Shown here in pieces: positions 27,768 to 37,597 of a stretch of 64,000 nucleotides of DNA. Every line of letters starts with the position of its first letter. The first letter of the stretch is position 1. The stretch is from assembly GCF_014647635.1 (NCBI RefSeq), contig NZ_BMPO01000009.1:172408-236407 (forward strand). The letters are read 5' to 3'. The DNA comes from Pseudomonas matsuisoli. GTDB lineage: Bacteria > Pseudomonadota > Gammaproteobacteria > Pseudomonadales > Pseudomonadaceae. A program made the position numbers and the translations under genes. A model generated the notes under the pieces. It had not been told where the DNA came from. It ran no database searches and saw only the letters and a program-made list of their open reading frames with translations.

Positions 27768-30700
27768 TCAATGAAAATCACGACTGCGTACATCGAGCCC
27801 TGTCAGTAATGGCGTCAGGTCATACAGGCGGCGCGCGATCAGGTGGATCACATTGTTTTCGGATTCCAAGCGCCCTTCCACCTTCATCAAGCGTGACTCC
27901 AATAACGGTCGGCGCTGGCGTTCGCATAGATCCCGCCAGACCACGACGTTGACCATGCCGAATTCGTCCTCGAGCGTAACGAATGTGGTTCCTCCAGCCG
28001 TTCCCGGGCGCTGCCGCCCCACCACCAAACCAGCGACCGAAATGAAACGCCCATGCTCGATGTTCCTCAAATCGCGCGAGCTCCGGCAGCGTTGTGCACG
28101 CAAGGCACTGCGCAGCATCGCAATGGGATGCTGGCCGAGCGTCGTTCCTAAGGTGCTGTAATCGGCCTGCAAGTCTTCACCGGCCGTGGGCAAAGGCAAC
28201 GCGACTTTGATTTCCTGGGCCGCAGGCAGCTCATCGAACAAAGGGCGTTGAGCCTCGATACCAGAAACAGCCCAGCGAGCACGGTGCCGGTGGCCTGCCA
28301 AACTACGCAAAGCGCCCGCGTCGGCCAGCTGTTCAGCGGCACGTCGCTCCAGGTCAGCGCGTCGGCTGAGGTCATCGACATCGGTAAAAGCGGCACGAGC
28401 GCGCGCCTGGCAAATGCGTTGTGCATCCGCTTCACGAAAGCCGCGAATCATCCGCATGCCCATGCGAATACTAGGCTGACCGCCTCGCTCCGGCCCTTCG
28501 AGCGTGCAATCCCAATCGCTATAACGAACATCCACAGGCAATGTGCCGATGCCGTGACGGCGCGCGTTCTGCAGCAATTGATCGGGACTGTAGAAGCCCA
28601 TGGGCCAGCTGTTGATCAGCGCGGCAGTGAACGCCGCTGGCTCATGGCATTTGAGCCAGCAACTGGCGTAGGTGATCAGCGCGAAACTCGCCGCATGGGA
28701 CTCGGGAAAACCGTAACTACCAAAGCCCTTGATCTGCTCGAAGATCCGCGTTGCGAACTCAGTGGTGTAGCCGTTCTTTCGCATCCGCTCCATCAGTTTC
28801 TTCTGATGCGGCTCAAGACCGCCGTGGCGCTTCCAGGCGGCCATCGAGCGGCGCAACTGATCAGCTTCACCCGGTGTGTAGTCGGCGGCCACGATGGCCA
28901 GCTCCATCACCTGCTCCTGAAAAAGCGGCACGCCCAGGGTACGTTCGAAGACTTTCTTCAACTTGTCGTTGGGATAGGTGACGTCTTCCTGTCCATTTCG
29001 CCGTCGCAGATACGGATGCACCATGTCCCCCACGATCGGCCCTGGCCGCACGATGGCGACCTCGATCACCAAGTCATAGAACTTCTCGGGCCGTAAGCGC
29101 GGCAGCATCGACATCTGAGCGCGCGACTCGATCTGGAAGACCCCCATGGTGTCGGCGCGACTGATCATTTCATACGTGCGCGCATCCTCTGCGGGGATAT
29201 TCGCGATCGTCAAAGGTGGGCGCCTTCGGTATCCAGCTATCAGATCGAAACAACGCCGTAGGGCCGTCAACATGCCGAGCGCGAGAATGTCCACCTTGAG
29301 CAGGCCGACGAGATCCAGATCGTCCTTGTCCCACTGGATGACAGTACGGCCCGGCATGCTCGCGTTTTCCACAGGCACCAGTGTCGTCAACGGCTGCTCG
29401 GAAATGACGAAACCACCAGGATGCTGAGACAAATGCCTGGGGAAACCGATCAGCTCGCCCGTCAGCACCATTACTTTGTGAATGATCGGGCTTTCCGGAT
29501 CGAAGCCCGCCTCGCGCAGCCTTTCGGGTGGCGGTAACTGATCCGTCCAGCGACCACAACAATCGGCGAGCGCATTGACCTGATCGGGTGGCAATCCTAA
29601 TGCCTTGGCCACATCACGCACTGCGCCTGCACCATGGTAGGTGCTGGCGACTGCCGTGATCGCTGCACGATGGCGACCGTAGCGTTTGAAGACGTACTGA
29701 ATCACTTCCTCACGGCGCTCATGCTCGAAATCGACGTCGATATCCGGCGGCTCGTTACGCTCGCGAGAAATGAACCGCTCGAACAACAGATTGACCCGAC
29801 TGGGGTCCAACTCCGTGATGCCCAAGGCGAAGCACACCGCCGAGTTGGCGGCCGAGCCTCGCCCCTGACAGAGAATCCCTTGGCTTCGCGCGAAAACCAC
29901 CACGTCCTGAACAGTGAGGAAGTAACTCTCGTACTTCAACTCCGCGATCAGGGCGAGTTCCTTCTCGATCTGCGTACGCGTATCTGGCGTGATGCCTTCT
30001 GGCCAACGATTGCGTATCCCTTGCTCCGTCAGCTGCCGCAACCAAGACGTCGGCGTATGCCCCGGACCTACGACTTCGTGCGGATATTCGTATTCCAACT
30101 GGTCGAGACCAAACTGGCAGCGTTGCGCGATCTGTAACGTTTCGGCCATGAGCTCGGCGAGATACCGCTCAACCAGCGTCTCTAGACTGCGAAGATGACG
30201 CTCGCCATTGGGAAACAAGCGAAAGCCGGCTTCGGCCACCGTGCAGTGATGTCGGATGGCAGTCATCGTGTCCTGTAGTGCCCGTCGCCCCCGTGCGTGC
30301 ATGTGGACGTCACCCGAGGCCGTCATAGGGATGCCAAGCACCGCCGCCGCTGCGGACAACTGCCGCAGACGCTGACGGTCATCCGGCCCTTGGTGCAATT
30401 CGACCGCCAGCCACAGCCGATCGGCAAAAACCGACTTCAACCAATGACCGTGGGCCAATGTGCACGTCGAATCAGGCAACCACAGCGCCAGCAACCCACT
30501 CCGGCTACCTTGCAGATCTTCATGCAGTAGACGGTAAGTCCCCTTCTCTGCCCGCCCCCTTGCGGCGCTGATCATGCGGCACAAGTTCTGATATCCCTCC
30601 AGCGTTTCCACCAGCACAACCAGGCGGGGGCCGTTTTCGATTGCCATCTCGCTGCCCACGATCAATGGCAGCTCGACTTTTTTCGAGGCCTGCCAGGCCC

Positions 30701-30848
30701 GGACAATGCCAGCCAACGTGCACTCATCGGTAATCGCCAGCGCCTCGTAGCCCTGCTGCTTGGCACGCTGAAACAACTCCATGGCACTGGAAGCGCCGCG
30801 CTGGAAAGTGAAGTTGGACAAGCAGTGCAATTCGGCATAGCCGCTCAT
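27768..30848 (-). CDS. dnaE2: Error-prone DNA polymerase DnaE2 (ImuC)
   Basis: C-family translesion polymerase of 1026 residues from ATG 30848; the longer frame to 30950 runs inside imuB. The N-terminal PHP domain begins [21 protein letters not shown]. The catalytic aspartates are in [22 protein letters not shown]. HhH and OB regions follow ([26 protein letters not shown] near the C-terminus). It starts on the imuB stop codon (ATGA overlap) and forms the SOS mutasome with ImuA and ImuB, copying damaged DNA with mutations. Confidence 0.94.
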   Translation of the reverse strand: MSGYAELHCLSNFTFQRGASSAMELFQRAKQQGYEALAITDECTLAGIVRAWQASKKVELPLIVGSEMAIENGPRLVVLVETLEGYQNLCRMISAARGRAEKGTYRLLHEDLQGSRSGLLALWLPDSTCTLAHGHWLKSVFADRLWLAVELHQGPDDRQRLRQLSAAAAVLGIPMTASGDVHMHARGRRALQDTMTAIRHHCTVAEAGFRLFPNGERHLRSLETLVERYLAELMAETLQIAQRCQFGLDQLEYEYPHEVVGPGHTPTSWLRQLTEQGIRNRWPEGITPDTRTQIEKELALIAELKYESYFLTVQDVVVFARSQGILCQGRGSAANSAVCFALGITELDPSRVNLLFERFISRERNEPPDIDVDFEHERREEVIQYVFKRYGRHRAAITAVASTYHGAGAVRDVAKALGLPPDQVNALADCCGRWTDQLPPPERLREAGFDPESPIIHKVMVLTGELIGFPRHLSQHPGGFVISEQPLTTLVPVENASMPGRTVIQWDKDDLDLVGLLKVDILALGMLTALRRCFDLIAGYRRRPPLTIANIPAEDARTYEMISRADTMGVFQIESRAQMSMLPRLRPEKFYDLVIEVAIVRPGPIVGDMVHPYLRRRNGQEDVTYPNDKLKKVFERTLGVPLFQEQVMELAIVAADYTPGEADQLRRSMAAWKRHGGLEPHQKKLMERMRKNGYTTEFATRIFEQIKGFGSYGFPESHAASFALITYASCWLKCHEPAAFTAALINSWPMGFYSPDQLLQNARRHGIGTLPVDVRYSDWDCTLEGPERGGQPSIRMGMRMIRGFREADAQRICQARARAAFTDVDDLSRRADLERRAAEQLADAGALRSLAGHRHRARWAVSGIEAQRPLFDELPAAQEIKVALPLPTAGEDLQADYSTLGTTLGQHPIAMLRSALRAQRCRSSRDLRNIEHGRFISVAGLVVGRQRPGTAGGTTFVTLEDEFGMVNVVVWRDLCERQRRPLLESRLMKVEGRLESENNVIHLIARRLYDLTPLLTGLDVRSRDFH

Positions 30849-32263
30849 GACAGCCAGCCCTGGAGCAGAAGTGGCCCGCCTTCCTTCAAGGGGCGATAGA
30901 CCCAGGCCCGACGCCCGCTTTGCGTCTCGACCCAGAAGTAATGCCGGCATTGATCGTTATGGTCCCACCAGCCTGACTCGATGCGCTCGGGGCCAGCCAG
31001 GATGCGCATATCCCCTTCCGTGAAAGGCTCCGGTGCGCGCAGTAACCAACCAGGCCGGCACTGGGCGCTAGGTAATGCCTCAGTCGATCCACGGAACTCA
31101 CCTGCTTGCCAGGCTGATTCAGGGCGATGGTCCGCACGCGCCTTGATATCACTGACGGCTTCATCACCCAAACGCGAACGGAGCCGTTCACGCAGGCGCT
31201 CCCAGCTCAGGTTTTGCTGAGGTCGCTCGTCGAAAAGCTCACGGCGTTCCGGCAAAAACTCCGGTAAATCGCGGGCGACGAGCCGCACGGCGAGCACTGG
31301 CGCAGGAACCTCAAGCTGCTCCAGCCGCCCTCGCGTCAACTCGAACAGCACATCCGCCTCGCGCTCGATGCCCAGCAACCCAACCGGCATCTGTGTGTCC
31401 GGTAGGCTTCGATGTTCCAGTAGCAGGCTGAACCGCTGCACGCCGCAATCACGGCCAGCAAGAAACGCCGCCAAGTCGGCAATGAGGCGACGTACCGGGA
31501 AAAGCAGTGCTTGATTCGATTCCACGTCGAAGTTGAGCTCGATGCGGGCATCGAATTCATCCGGCGGTAAATAGCACTGCAATGCGATGCCACGCCTGCC
31601 GAGCAAAGTATCCAAATGCCTGAGCAGTTCCGCTGGAAAGCGTCGCGCCAAGGTATCGCGGGGCAAGCCGAGCACCTGTCGAAAGCTGCGCAGCCCCATC
31701 CGGGAAAAGGCCGTAGCCACGTCTCGAGGCAGCCCTAACCGTTCGACCGGCATGCGCCCTAACCTCTCGTGAAGTTCGCTCTGGCTGCTGATGGCCAGGC
31801 CATCGTGGGCGTTGGCCAGAATCCGTGCGGCCACAGGATTGGGTGCCAAGGTAATACGATGGCGAAACCCCAGCGCTGCCAGCTCGTCACGCAAGCGCGC
31901 CTCGAAGCGTGGCCAAGGGCCGAACAGGCCCAGACTGGATTCCACTTCGAGCACCAGCGCACGTGGGTAATGCAGGCTTACTTGGGAGCTGAAGCCGTAG
32001 GCCCAGGCCGCCAGAAAGGCCTGCCAACGCTCGATGGCCCCCAGATCGTACTCAGCCGTTTCAAAGGCGGTGCTCAAAGCCTGGGCTGCAGTCAATGACA
32101 TACCGGATTTGAGGCCCAATGCGCGCGCAGCAGGATTGAGCGCATGCACGACCCGTCGCTGTGGTGTACCGCTGATGAGCGCCAGCGGCACCTCCGACTG
32201 TTCGCGGTGGCGTAGTACGCCGTCGAGCGCCAATTGTGGGAAGAGAATGCAAGCCCAACGCAT
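30845..32263 (-). CDS. imuB: ImuB, Y-family polymerase-like mutasome hub
   Basis: A 472-residue Y-family polymerase homologue. It keeps the fold ([45 protein letters not shown]) but lacks the catalytic acidic residues of DinB (no DxD-type metal site at LFPQLALD), as in the family. A clamp-binding motif candidate is QQNLSWERL near residue 360. The C-terminal domain (WLLRAPEPF through [29 protein letters not shown]) is the ImuB-specific region that contacts ImuA and DnaE2. It lies 9 bases after imuA. Confidence 0.92.
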   Translation of the reverse strand: MRWACILFPQLALDGVLRHREQSEVPLALISGTPQRRVVHALNPAARALGLKSGMSLTAAQALSTAFETAEYDLGAIERWQAFLAAWAYGFSSQVSLHYPRALVLEVESSLGLFGPWPRFEARLRDELAALGFRHRITLAPNPVAARILANAHDGLAISSQSELHERLGRMPVERLGLPRDVATAFSRMGLRSFRQVLGLPRDTLARRFPAELLRHLDTLLGRRGIALQCYLPPDEFDARIELNFDVESNQALLFPVRRLIADLAAFLAGRDCGVQRFSLLLEHRSLPDTQMPVGLLGIEREADVLFELTRGRLEQLEVPAPVLAVRLVARDLPEFLPERRELFDERPQQNLSWERLRERLRSRLGDEAVSDIKARADHRPESAWQAGEFRGSTEALPSAQCRPGWLLRAPEPFTEGDMRILAGPERIESGWWDHNDQCRHYFWVETQSGRRAWVYRPLKEGGPLLLQGWLS

Positions 32264-32272
32264 AACGGCTGC

Positions 32273-32890
32273 TCAATGACTGGCCATAAGTGGAATCGCC
32301 GTATCCGGGGCAATGCCACCGCGGCACTTCAATACGCTGACCCGAGATGGCCGTGTCTCCAGACAAAGTCTCAGAGCCGCTGGAGACGGATTGACCGCCT
32401 CACGCAAGGGACGAAAGGCGAACCCGAGTGTCTGGCCCGTTTCCGCAGCGACTTGCAAACGACGCAACGCACGATCATCGGCATTTGCAGGCCAGCACAG
32501 GACGGCGCCGCAGCTACCCGAGCGAAGGCATTGTTCCGCCGCCCATAACGCGTCCTTGGAGCTTGCCTCGATGAGCGTCATCCAGCGCAAATCGACACCC
32601 GCGGACAACCAGGCATGAGGGAAAGGCACATGCGGTGGCGCCACCAGAACAATGCGTTCGGCTTGCTTCGTCAAACGCGCCAGAGTGGGCCACAAGAGAT
32701 GCAGTTCACCGCTGCCTTCGGCATGCAGGAGCACCTCACTCAGCGCGGATTCAGGCCAGCCCCCCGTAGGCAGAATGGCATCCAACGCCTCCAGGCCCGT
32801 CGAATGTGCACCTCGAGTTTGCCGTACGGCATTACCTTTCCAAACGCGCCGCTGATCGAACAACGTGTCGAGCGCAATGACCGAGCCCAT
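32273..32890 (-). CDS. imuA: ImuA, RecA-like mutasome protein
   Basis: A 205-residue RecA-fold protein of the ImuA group. It begins MGSVIALDTLFDQRRVWKG, then STGLEALDAILPTGGWPESALSEVLLHAEGSGELHLL, which corresponds to the RecA N-terminal region but without an intact GPxxSGKT Walker A loop. It is the first gene of imuA-imuB-dnaE2, with a LexA box 74 bases upstream. In many pseudomonads lexA2 is the first gene of this operon; here it is absent. Confidence 0.9.
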   Translation of the reverse strand: MGSVIALDTLFDQRRVWKGNAVRQTRGAHSTGLEALDAILPTGGWPESALSEVLLHAEGSGELHLLWPTLARLTKQAERIVLVAPPHVPFPHAWLSAGVDLRWMTLIEASSKDALWAAEQCLRSGSCGAVLCWPANADDRALRRLQVAAETGQTLGFAFRPLREAVNPSPAALRLCLETRPSRVSVLKCRGGIAPDTAIPLMASH

Positions 32891-32963
32891 TCATACTTCC
32901 TTTGGGATAAGGTCCCATGCATGCCGTTTACCACTTGAAAACGGCACTCGCGGCGCGCTTTCA

Positions 32964-32979
32964 CTGTTTTTATATACAG
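32964..32979 (-). promoter_or_regulatory. LexA (SOS) box of imuA-imuB-dnaE2
   Basis: CTGTTTTTATATACAG, read on the minus strand as CTGTATATAAAAACAG, is a perfect match to the CTGT-N8-ACAG consensus. It lies 74 bases upstream of the imuA start and overlaps an AT-rich stretch suited to a -10 region, so LexA binding should block transcription until DNA damage. Confidence 0.92.
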
Positions 32980-33070
32980 TAGTTAAGGCAAAGGGATTTG
33001 GCAATCGACGCTTGTCGAGTTGTGAGGTCCGCTTTAAAAACACGTCTCGAATATGCTGCGCAAAAGTAAA

Positions 33071-33088
33071 GGGCGCCCTACAGCGCCC
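33071..33088 (-). terminator. Possible terminator of the catabolic operon
   Basis: GGGCGC-CCTACA-GCGCCC lies 28 bases after the stop of the flavin monooxygenase gene. On the minus strand it is followed by TTTACTTTTG, a loose T-run. It would separate the catabolic operon from the SOS cassette. Confidence 0.55.
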
Positions 33089-33115
33089 ATGACTTTTGAT
33101 AGCGCCAGCAAAACC

Positions 33116-34408
33116 TTAGGATCGCTGGGGTCTAGCCAACCCGAGATGCTCGCGCAATGTGCTGCCCTCGTACTGCCGACGGAACAACCCGCGCTCCTGC
33201 AGGATAGGCACCACGCCGTCGACAAAATCCTCGAAGCCTTCGTGGAAGTACGGCGGCATGATGTTGAAGCCATCGGCCGCGCGGGTTTCGAACCATTCCT
33301 GCAACGTATTGGCGATGGTTTCCGGGCTGCCACAGATGACCCAATGCCCTCGGGCGGCGGCCGTCAGGCTGTAGAGATCACGCAGCGTCATCTTTTCGCG
33401 GCGCGCCTTGGAGAGCAGTACACGGGTGAACGCATGGTAGGTGTCGGGCAAGTCCATCTCAGGCACTGGCGCGTCGAGGTCGTACCCTGAGAAGTCCTGA
33501 CCTAAGCGCTCGGCCAGTACCGCCATGGCCTTACCGTCGCCAATGTAGCCTTGCAGCTCGTTCAGTTTGTCGCGGGCTTCCTTGTCGGTGCGCCCCACCA
33601 CCGGCATGACGCCTGGCAGCACCGTCACGTCCTCCGGGCGGCGGCCGAACGATGGCAGGCGCTTCTTGAGATCGGCGTAGCTGGCACGGGCCTCGTCGAT
33701 GTCCTGCACCACCGAGAACGCCACATCGGCGCTCTTGGCCGCCATCTGCAAACCGGCCTCGGAACCGCCGGCCTGCAACACCACCGGATGTCCTTGAGGC
33801 GCACGACTGATGTTCAACGGTCCCTTCACCTTGAAGAACTCGCCTTCGTGGTCGATGGCGCGGACTTTCTGCGGATCGATGTACAAGCCTGATTTACGAT
33901 CGGCCACCACGGCATCATCAGCCCAGCCATCCCACAATTGCTTCACGACATCGACGAACTCGCCAGCCATCTCATAGCGACGCGCATGGTCCGGGTGCAC
34001 GGTGCCGAAGTTGGCGCCGATAACCGGATTGGACGTAGTGACTGCGTTCCAGGCCGCACGGCCGCCGCTGATGAAGTCCAGCGAGGCGAATGCCCGCGCC
34101 ACGGTGAACGGATCGCTGTAAGTGGTCGACACAGTGGCTCCCAACCCGACGTGGCGAGTCGAGGTAGCCAGCGCCGCCAGCATCGTCAGCGGCTCCAGTC
34201 GCAGGGTGTAGGACGGGTGCGCCTTGGGGTCCGCATTGAGGTTGTCGCCCATGAAAATCAGGTCGAACAGGCCCCGCTCAGCGATCTGCCCGATCTTTTG
34301 AATTGCAGCAAAGTCCACGAAGGAATCCAGAGCGCCGGGGTATCGCCAGCCGGCGGTGTGGCTGCCCGTTCCCAGCAGGAACAAGCCGAGGTGCATCTGA
34401 CGCGACAT
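33116..34408 (-). CDS. NtaA/SnaA/DszA-type flavin-dependent monooxygenase
   Basis: A 430-residue luciferase-like (LLM) class monooxygenase of the NtaA/DszA subgroup, the group that also includes RutA. It starts [26 protein letters not shown] and has [62 protein letters not shown]-like block and [14 protein letters not shown], all family hallmarks. Such enzymes use FMNH2 and oxygen to cleave C-S, C-N or amide bonds of heterocycles and need a separate flavin reductase, which I do not see nearby. AAGGAG precedes ATG 34408. It is the last gene of the catabolic operon, 108 bases after the bicupin gene. Confidence 0.85.
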   Translation of the reverse strand: [430 protein letters not shown]

Positions 34409-34516
34409 ACAAACTCCTTTGTGCAGACGGCTTGAAACTACTGCGCTCGGCTTTCTCAGGTGCGTTCGCCTGAGCTTACCTTCACGCTACGTATCAAGCC
34501 GCCTGCAACAGCGTGT

Positions 34517-35443
34517 TTACTCCAGAAACTCGAACCCCATGGTCCGGGCGTGATAGTGCAAACCACCGTCCTGCACGATGAGGAACAGCGCGCGCTTATC
34601 ACCACCGTTGTGGTGGGAATGCGGCGAGCCGGGAGGTGTCACCAACGTGGCCCACGGCGCCCAGGCGCAATCGTGGCCGTCCACCTTCGAGTAGCACTGC
34701 TCGCCCTGCACGATCAGCGTGAGCGCGGCCGAGTTGTGCTTGTGCCCACGTTGATGCGTGTGAGGTGGCAAGGTGTTCAGAGACAAGGTCAGAGACGGCA
34801 GGATGTTACGCGCCGCCTGCAGACGATCTGACGAGAAGATCACCGCGATGCCTGAGGTGGTTTCGTCCGGTGCGGCTTGGTAGATCAGCTCCACCTGACG
34901 GGCGATTTCCGCCGCTGGGTAATGGATCAGGTCCACCGGTGCATCGAGACCCGGCAGCGATCCATCGAGCGCCAGTTGTGGCTCGTTGCTCACCAGCCAA
35001 AGGACCGCGTCGCTCGAAGCGGACAAACGGCTGGGCATGCCACCTGGAATCAGGATGACGTCACCCGCGCCCCAACGTACTTGTTCATCGCCACGTTGTA
35101 GATCGCCGCTGCCAACGATGACGTAGGCGATGGTCCCTGTCGCCGCGAAATCGATCTCTAGCGTGTCGCCCGACGTGATCCGCGCGTAATGCGCGAGCAT
35201 CAATGGCGTTGTAGCCGGAAACGGTGCACCGAGCGCTTCGGCCTGATCACAAGCGATCAAGCGGGTCTCCCCGCTCATGGCTGCTTCCGCCGGCGAGGTA
35301 AACACCTGACGCGGCACCACCGGCAGCTTGATGTTGAAAGCGTTGCCCGAATTGAAGAACCGTGAACGCTCGGCAGCTGGGCTTTCCGGAGCTGCCGGAA
35401 GCTGCGCCGGCATATCGGCCATACGTTGAACAGGACTGTTCAT
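34517..35443 (-). CDS. Bicupin protein, gentisate-dioxygenase-like
   Basis: A 308-residue protein with two cupin domains. The first runs through TIAYVIVGSGDLQRGDEQVRWGAGDVILIPGG (about 105-140). The second has candidate metal ligands in HTHQRGHKHNSAALTLIVQGE and TPPGSPHSHHNGG (about 225-285). The second cupin resembles gentisate 1,2-dioxygenase and its relatives; a ring-opening dioxygenase or an isomerase role are both possible. GGAG six bases before ATG 35443 supports the start, which lies right after the stop of the amidohydrolase gene. The substrate is unknown. Confidence 0.7.
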   Translation of the reverse strand: MNSPVQRMADMPAQLPAAPESPAAERSRFFNSGNAFNIKLPVVPRQVFTSPAEAAMSGETRLIACDQAEALGAPFPATTPLMLAHYARITSGDTLEIDFAATGTIAYVIVGSGDLQRGDEQVRWGAGDVILIPGGMPSRLSASSDAVLWLVSNEPQLALDGSLPGLDAPVDLIHYPAAEIARQVELIYQAAPDETTSGIAVIFSSDRLQAARNILPSLTLSLNTLPPHTHQRGHKHNSAALTLIVQGEQCYSKVDGHDCAWAPWATLVTPPGSPHSHHNGGDKRALFLIVQDGGLHYHARTMGFEFLE

Positions 35444-35444
35444 T

Positions 35445-36680
35445 TCAATCTCCGCACAAGGTCAGCAAGGTATCCAGCAACACGTCGGCACCGGCCGTGA
35501 CGTGCGCGGGCTCGGCCCATTCGTGTTCGGCGTGGCTTACGCCATCGCGACAGGGGATGAAGATCATCGCGCTGGGGCAAAGCGGCGCCATGTAGCGCGC
35601 GTCGTGACCCGCGGCGGATAGAAGGTGCATCGAGGGGATGCCCCGCTGACGTGCCGACTGCTCGATGGTTGCCTGCAGGTTCGAATCGAACTCGTTGGAC
35701 GGTGCGCTGACCAGCCGCTTCAACTCGACGTCACACGGTGCACAGCTTTCCTTGCAGATACGCTCGAGCGCGTCGCCCAGCCTGTCCAATACAGCATTGT
35801 CCGGATGGCGCAGGTCGATGGAGAACACCACGCGACTTGGCACCACGGACGGCGCATTCGGCTCGACTCGCAGCCGGCCGATAGTGAACTTCACCAGAGG
35901 ATCATCGCCACCCACTTCCCGGTACATCCGCTGCGCGATTCGGCTAAAAGCGTCCAGCGCATCACGACGATCCGCCGTCGCGAGAGTGCCGGCGTGACCT
36001 TCTTCGCCGAGCAGGCTGATCTCCCAGGTTTTCTTACCCTGGATGCCGGTCACTACGCCGATGACCTTCTCTTCCGCTTCCAGCACCGGACCTTGCTCGA
36101 TGTGGGCTTCGACGTAAGCGCCGATTGGGAAACCCAACCGCTTGCGCGGCAGTGCCGAAAATTCGGCCATCTGCGCATCGAGTGCTTCACCCACGCTGAT
36201 GCCAACGGCATCGCGCACGCCTCGGATGAACTCAAGTGAACGCATACCGGCGAACGCCTCGGAGCCCATCATCCCGGGCGCGAAGCGCGAGCCTTCTTCG
36301 TTCATCCAGGCGACCACCACCAGATCGTGGCTCGGCTTCACGCCGGCTTCCGCCAGCGTGCACACCGCTTCCAGTGCCGCCGCGACGCCATAGACGCCAT
36401 CGAATCGACCGCCCGTGGGCTGCGAATCGAGGTGACTGCCGGTCATCACCGGCAACGCCTCGGCATCGCTGCCCGGCAATGTCAAAAAGAGATTGCCGGC
36501 CGCATCGGTCGAGGCAGCAAGCCCCGCCGATTCGGCCCAGCCGATCACCAGGCGCCAGGCCGCGTGCTCTTCCAGGCTCAGGGCCTGGCGATTGACGCCA
36601 CCCTTCGCCGTGGCGCCGCACTCGGCCAATTGCATGAGGCGTGACCAGAGACGATCACCGTCGATTGCTGGCGACTGCAT
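35445..36680 (-). CDS. Zn-dependent M20 amidohydrolase (N-carbamoylase/allantoate amidohydrolase type)
   Basis: A 411-residue M20-family enzyme of the HyuC/AllC group that hydrolyses N-carbamoyl or ureido groups, releasing ammonia and CO2. Visible metal-site motifs are GSHLDSQPTGGRFDGVYG (residues near 80-100), WMNEEGSRFAPGMMGS, EAHIEQGPVLE, AAGHDARYM and GVSHAEHEW. The dimerisation domain sits between. AAGGAG precedes ATG 36680. Within the operon it suggests that a ureido or carbamoyl intermediate is produced from the imported compound; a plain peptidase role is unlikely for this subgroup. Confidence 0.82.
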   Translation of the reverse strand: MQSPAIDGDRLWSRLMQLAECGATAKGGVNRQALSLEEHAAWRLVIGWAESAGLAASTDAAGNLFLTLPGSDAEALPVMTGSHLDSQPTGGRFDGVYGVAAALEAVCTLAEAGVKPSHDLVVVAWMNEEGSRFAPGMMGSEAFAGMRSLEFIRGVRDAVGISVGEALDAQMAEFSALPRKRLGFPIGAYVEAHIEQGPVLEAEEKVIGVVTGIQGKKTWEISLLGEEGHAGTLATADRRDALDAFSRIAQRMYREVGGDDPLVKFTIGRLRVEPNAPSVVPSRVVFSIDLRHPDNAVLDRLGDALERICKESCAPCDVELKRLVSAPSNEFDSNLQATIEQSARQRGIPSMHLLSAAGHDARYMAPLCPSAMIFIPCRDGVSHAEHEWAEPAHVTAGADVLLDTLLTLCGD

Positions 36681-36689
36681 GGGTGCTCC

Positions 36690-37568
36690 TTAGTCCGTTT
36701 TCATGACCTGACCGGGAATCGCACGCGGATCGCGCACGGCCCAGCGCCCGGCTTCCGCCATGGCGATGAACTCGGCCAGGAAACTGTTGAACAGCGCGGG
36801 CTCTTCCAGGTTGAGGGTGTGGCCGGTCTTCGGCAGCACGCAGAGTCCGCAGGCAGGAATAGTCTTCTTGAGGAAGATGCCCGGCTGCAGGCAGTGGTCG
36901 TCTTCATCGCCCACCATCACCAACGTCGGCAGCGTCATCTCCTTCAACTCGGCTTCCAGATCGTAGAACGATGGACGACGAGCCTGCACGCCACGCATGG
37001 TCATGGCGGCACCGACGTCGGAGTGAGTCGCCAGGCGAGTGGCGAAATCCTGCCAGCCGCGTGGGTCCTTGTTCTGGAACTGGACACGCGAAGAACCCAG
37101 TGAGTAGATCTTGGCGAACGCTTCCGCGCCCTGCGCTTCGAAGCGGTCGGCCACTTCCCGCGAGACACCACGGAAATACTCCTCCAGATCCTTCTCGCAA
37201 CCATAACCGGCACCGGCGACAGTCAGGGACAGCGCGCGCTCGGGGTAAATCAGGCCGAAGTGAACGGTCGCGAAGCCACCCATCGACAGACCGACGATGT
37301 GCGCCTTCTCGATACCCAGGCCATCCAGCACCGCCACCGCGTCGTCGACAGCGCGACGTTGCGAATAGGCCTCCAGATCATTCGGGATATCAGACGGGCC
37401 ATAGCCACGCGCCGCATAAGTTATGCAGCGATGACGGCGCGCGAAGAAGCTCATCTGCGGTTCCCACGCGAGGTGGTTGCCGCCGAACTCGTGGATGAAC
37501 AGGATCGGCGTGCCTTCGCCCGCTTCCTCGACGTGCAGTTTCACGCCGTCGTCGGTGGTGATGAACAT
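36690..37568 (-). CDS. Alpha/beta hydrolase
   Basis: A 292-residue hydrolase from ATG 37568 (GAGGAG seven bases upstream; a second ATG at 37586 lacks this). The oxyanion region is FIHEFGGNHLAWEPQ, the nucleophile elbow GLSMGG, the acid MVGDEDDHC and the catalytic His in PKTGHTLNLEEP. The shape resembles RutD, 3-oxoadipate enol-lactonase and meta-cleavage hydrolases. In the operon it would act on a ring-opened intermediate. The longer frame toward 37679 overlaps the aminotransferase gene and is rejected. Confidence 0.82.
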   Translation of the reverse strand: MFITTDDGVKLHVEEAGEGTPILFIHEFGGNHLAWEPQMSFFARRHRCITYAARGYGPSDIPNDLEAYSQRRAVDDAVAVLDGLGIEKAHIVGLSMGGFATVHFGLIYPERALSLTVAGAGYGCEKDLEEYFRGVSREVADRFEAQGAEAFAKIYSLGSSRVQFQNKDPRGWQDFATRLATHSDVGAAMTMRGVQARRPSFYDLEAELKEMTLPTLVMVGDEDDHCLQPGIFLKKTIPACGLCVLPKTGHTLNLEEPALFNSFLAEFIAMAEAGRWAVRDPRAIPGQVMKTD

Positions 37569-37597
37569 ACGTTGGCTCCTCAGCATTGAAGCGTTGG

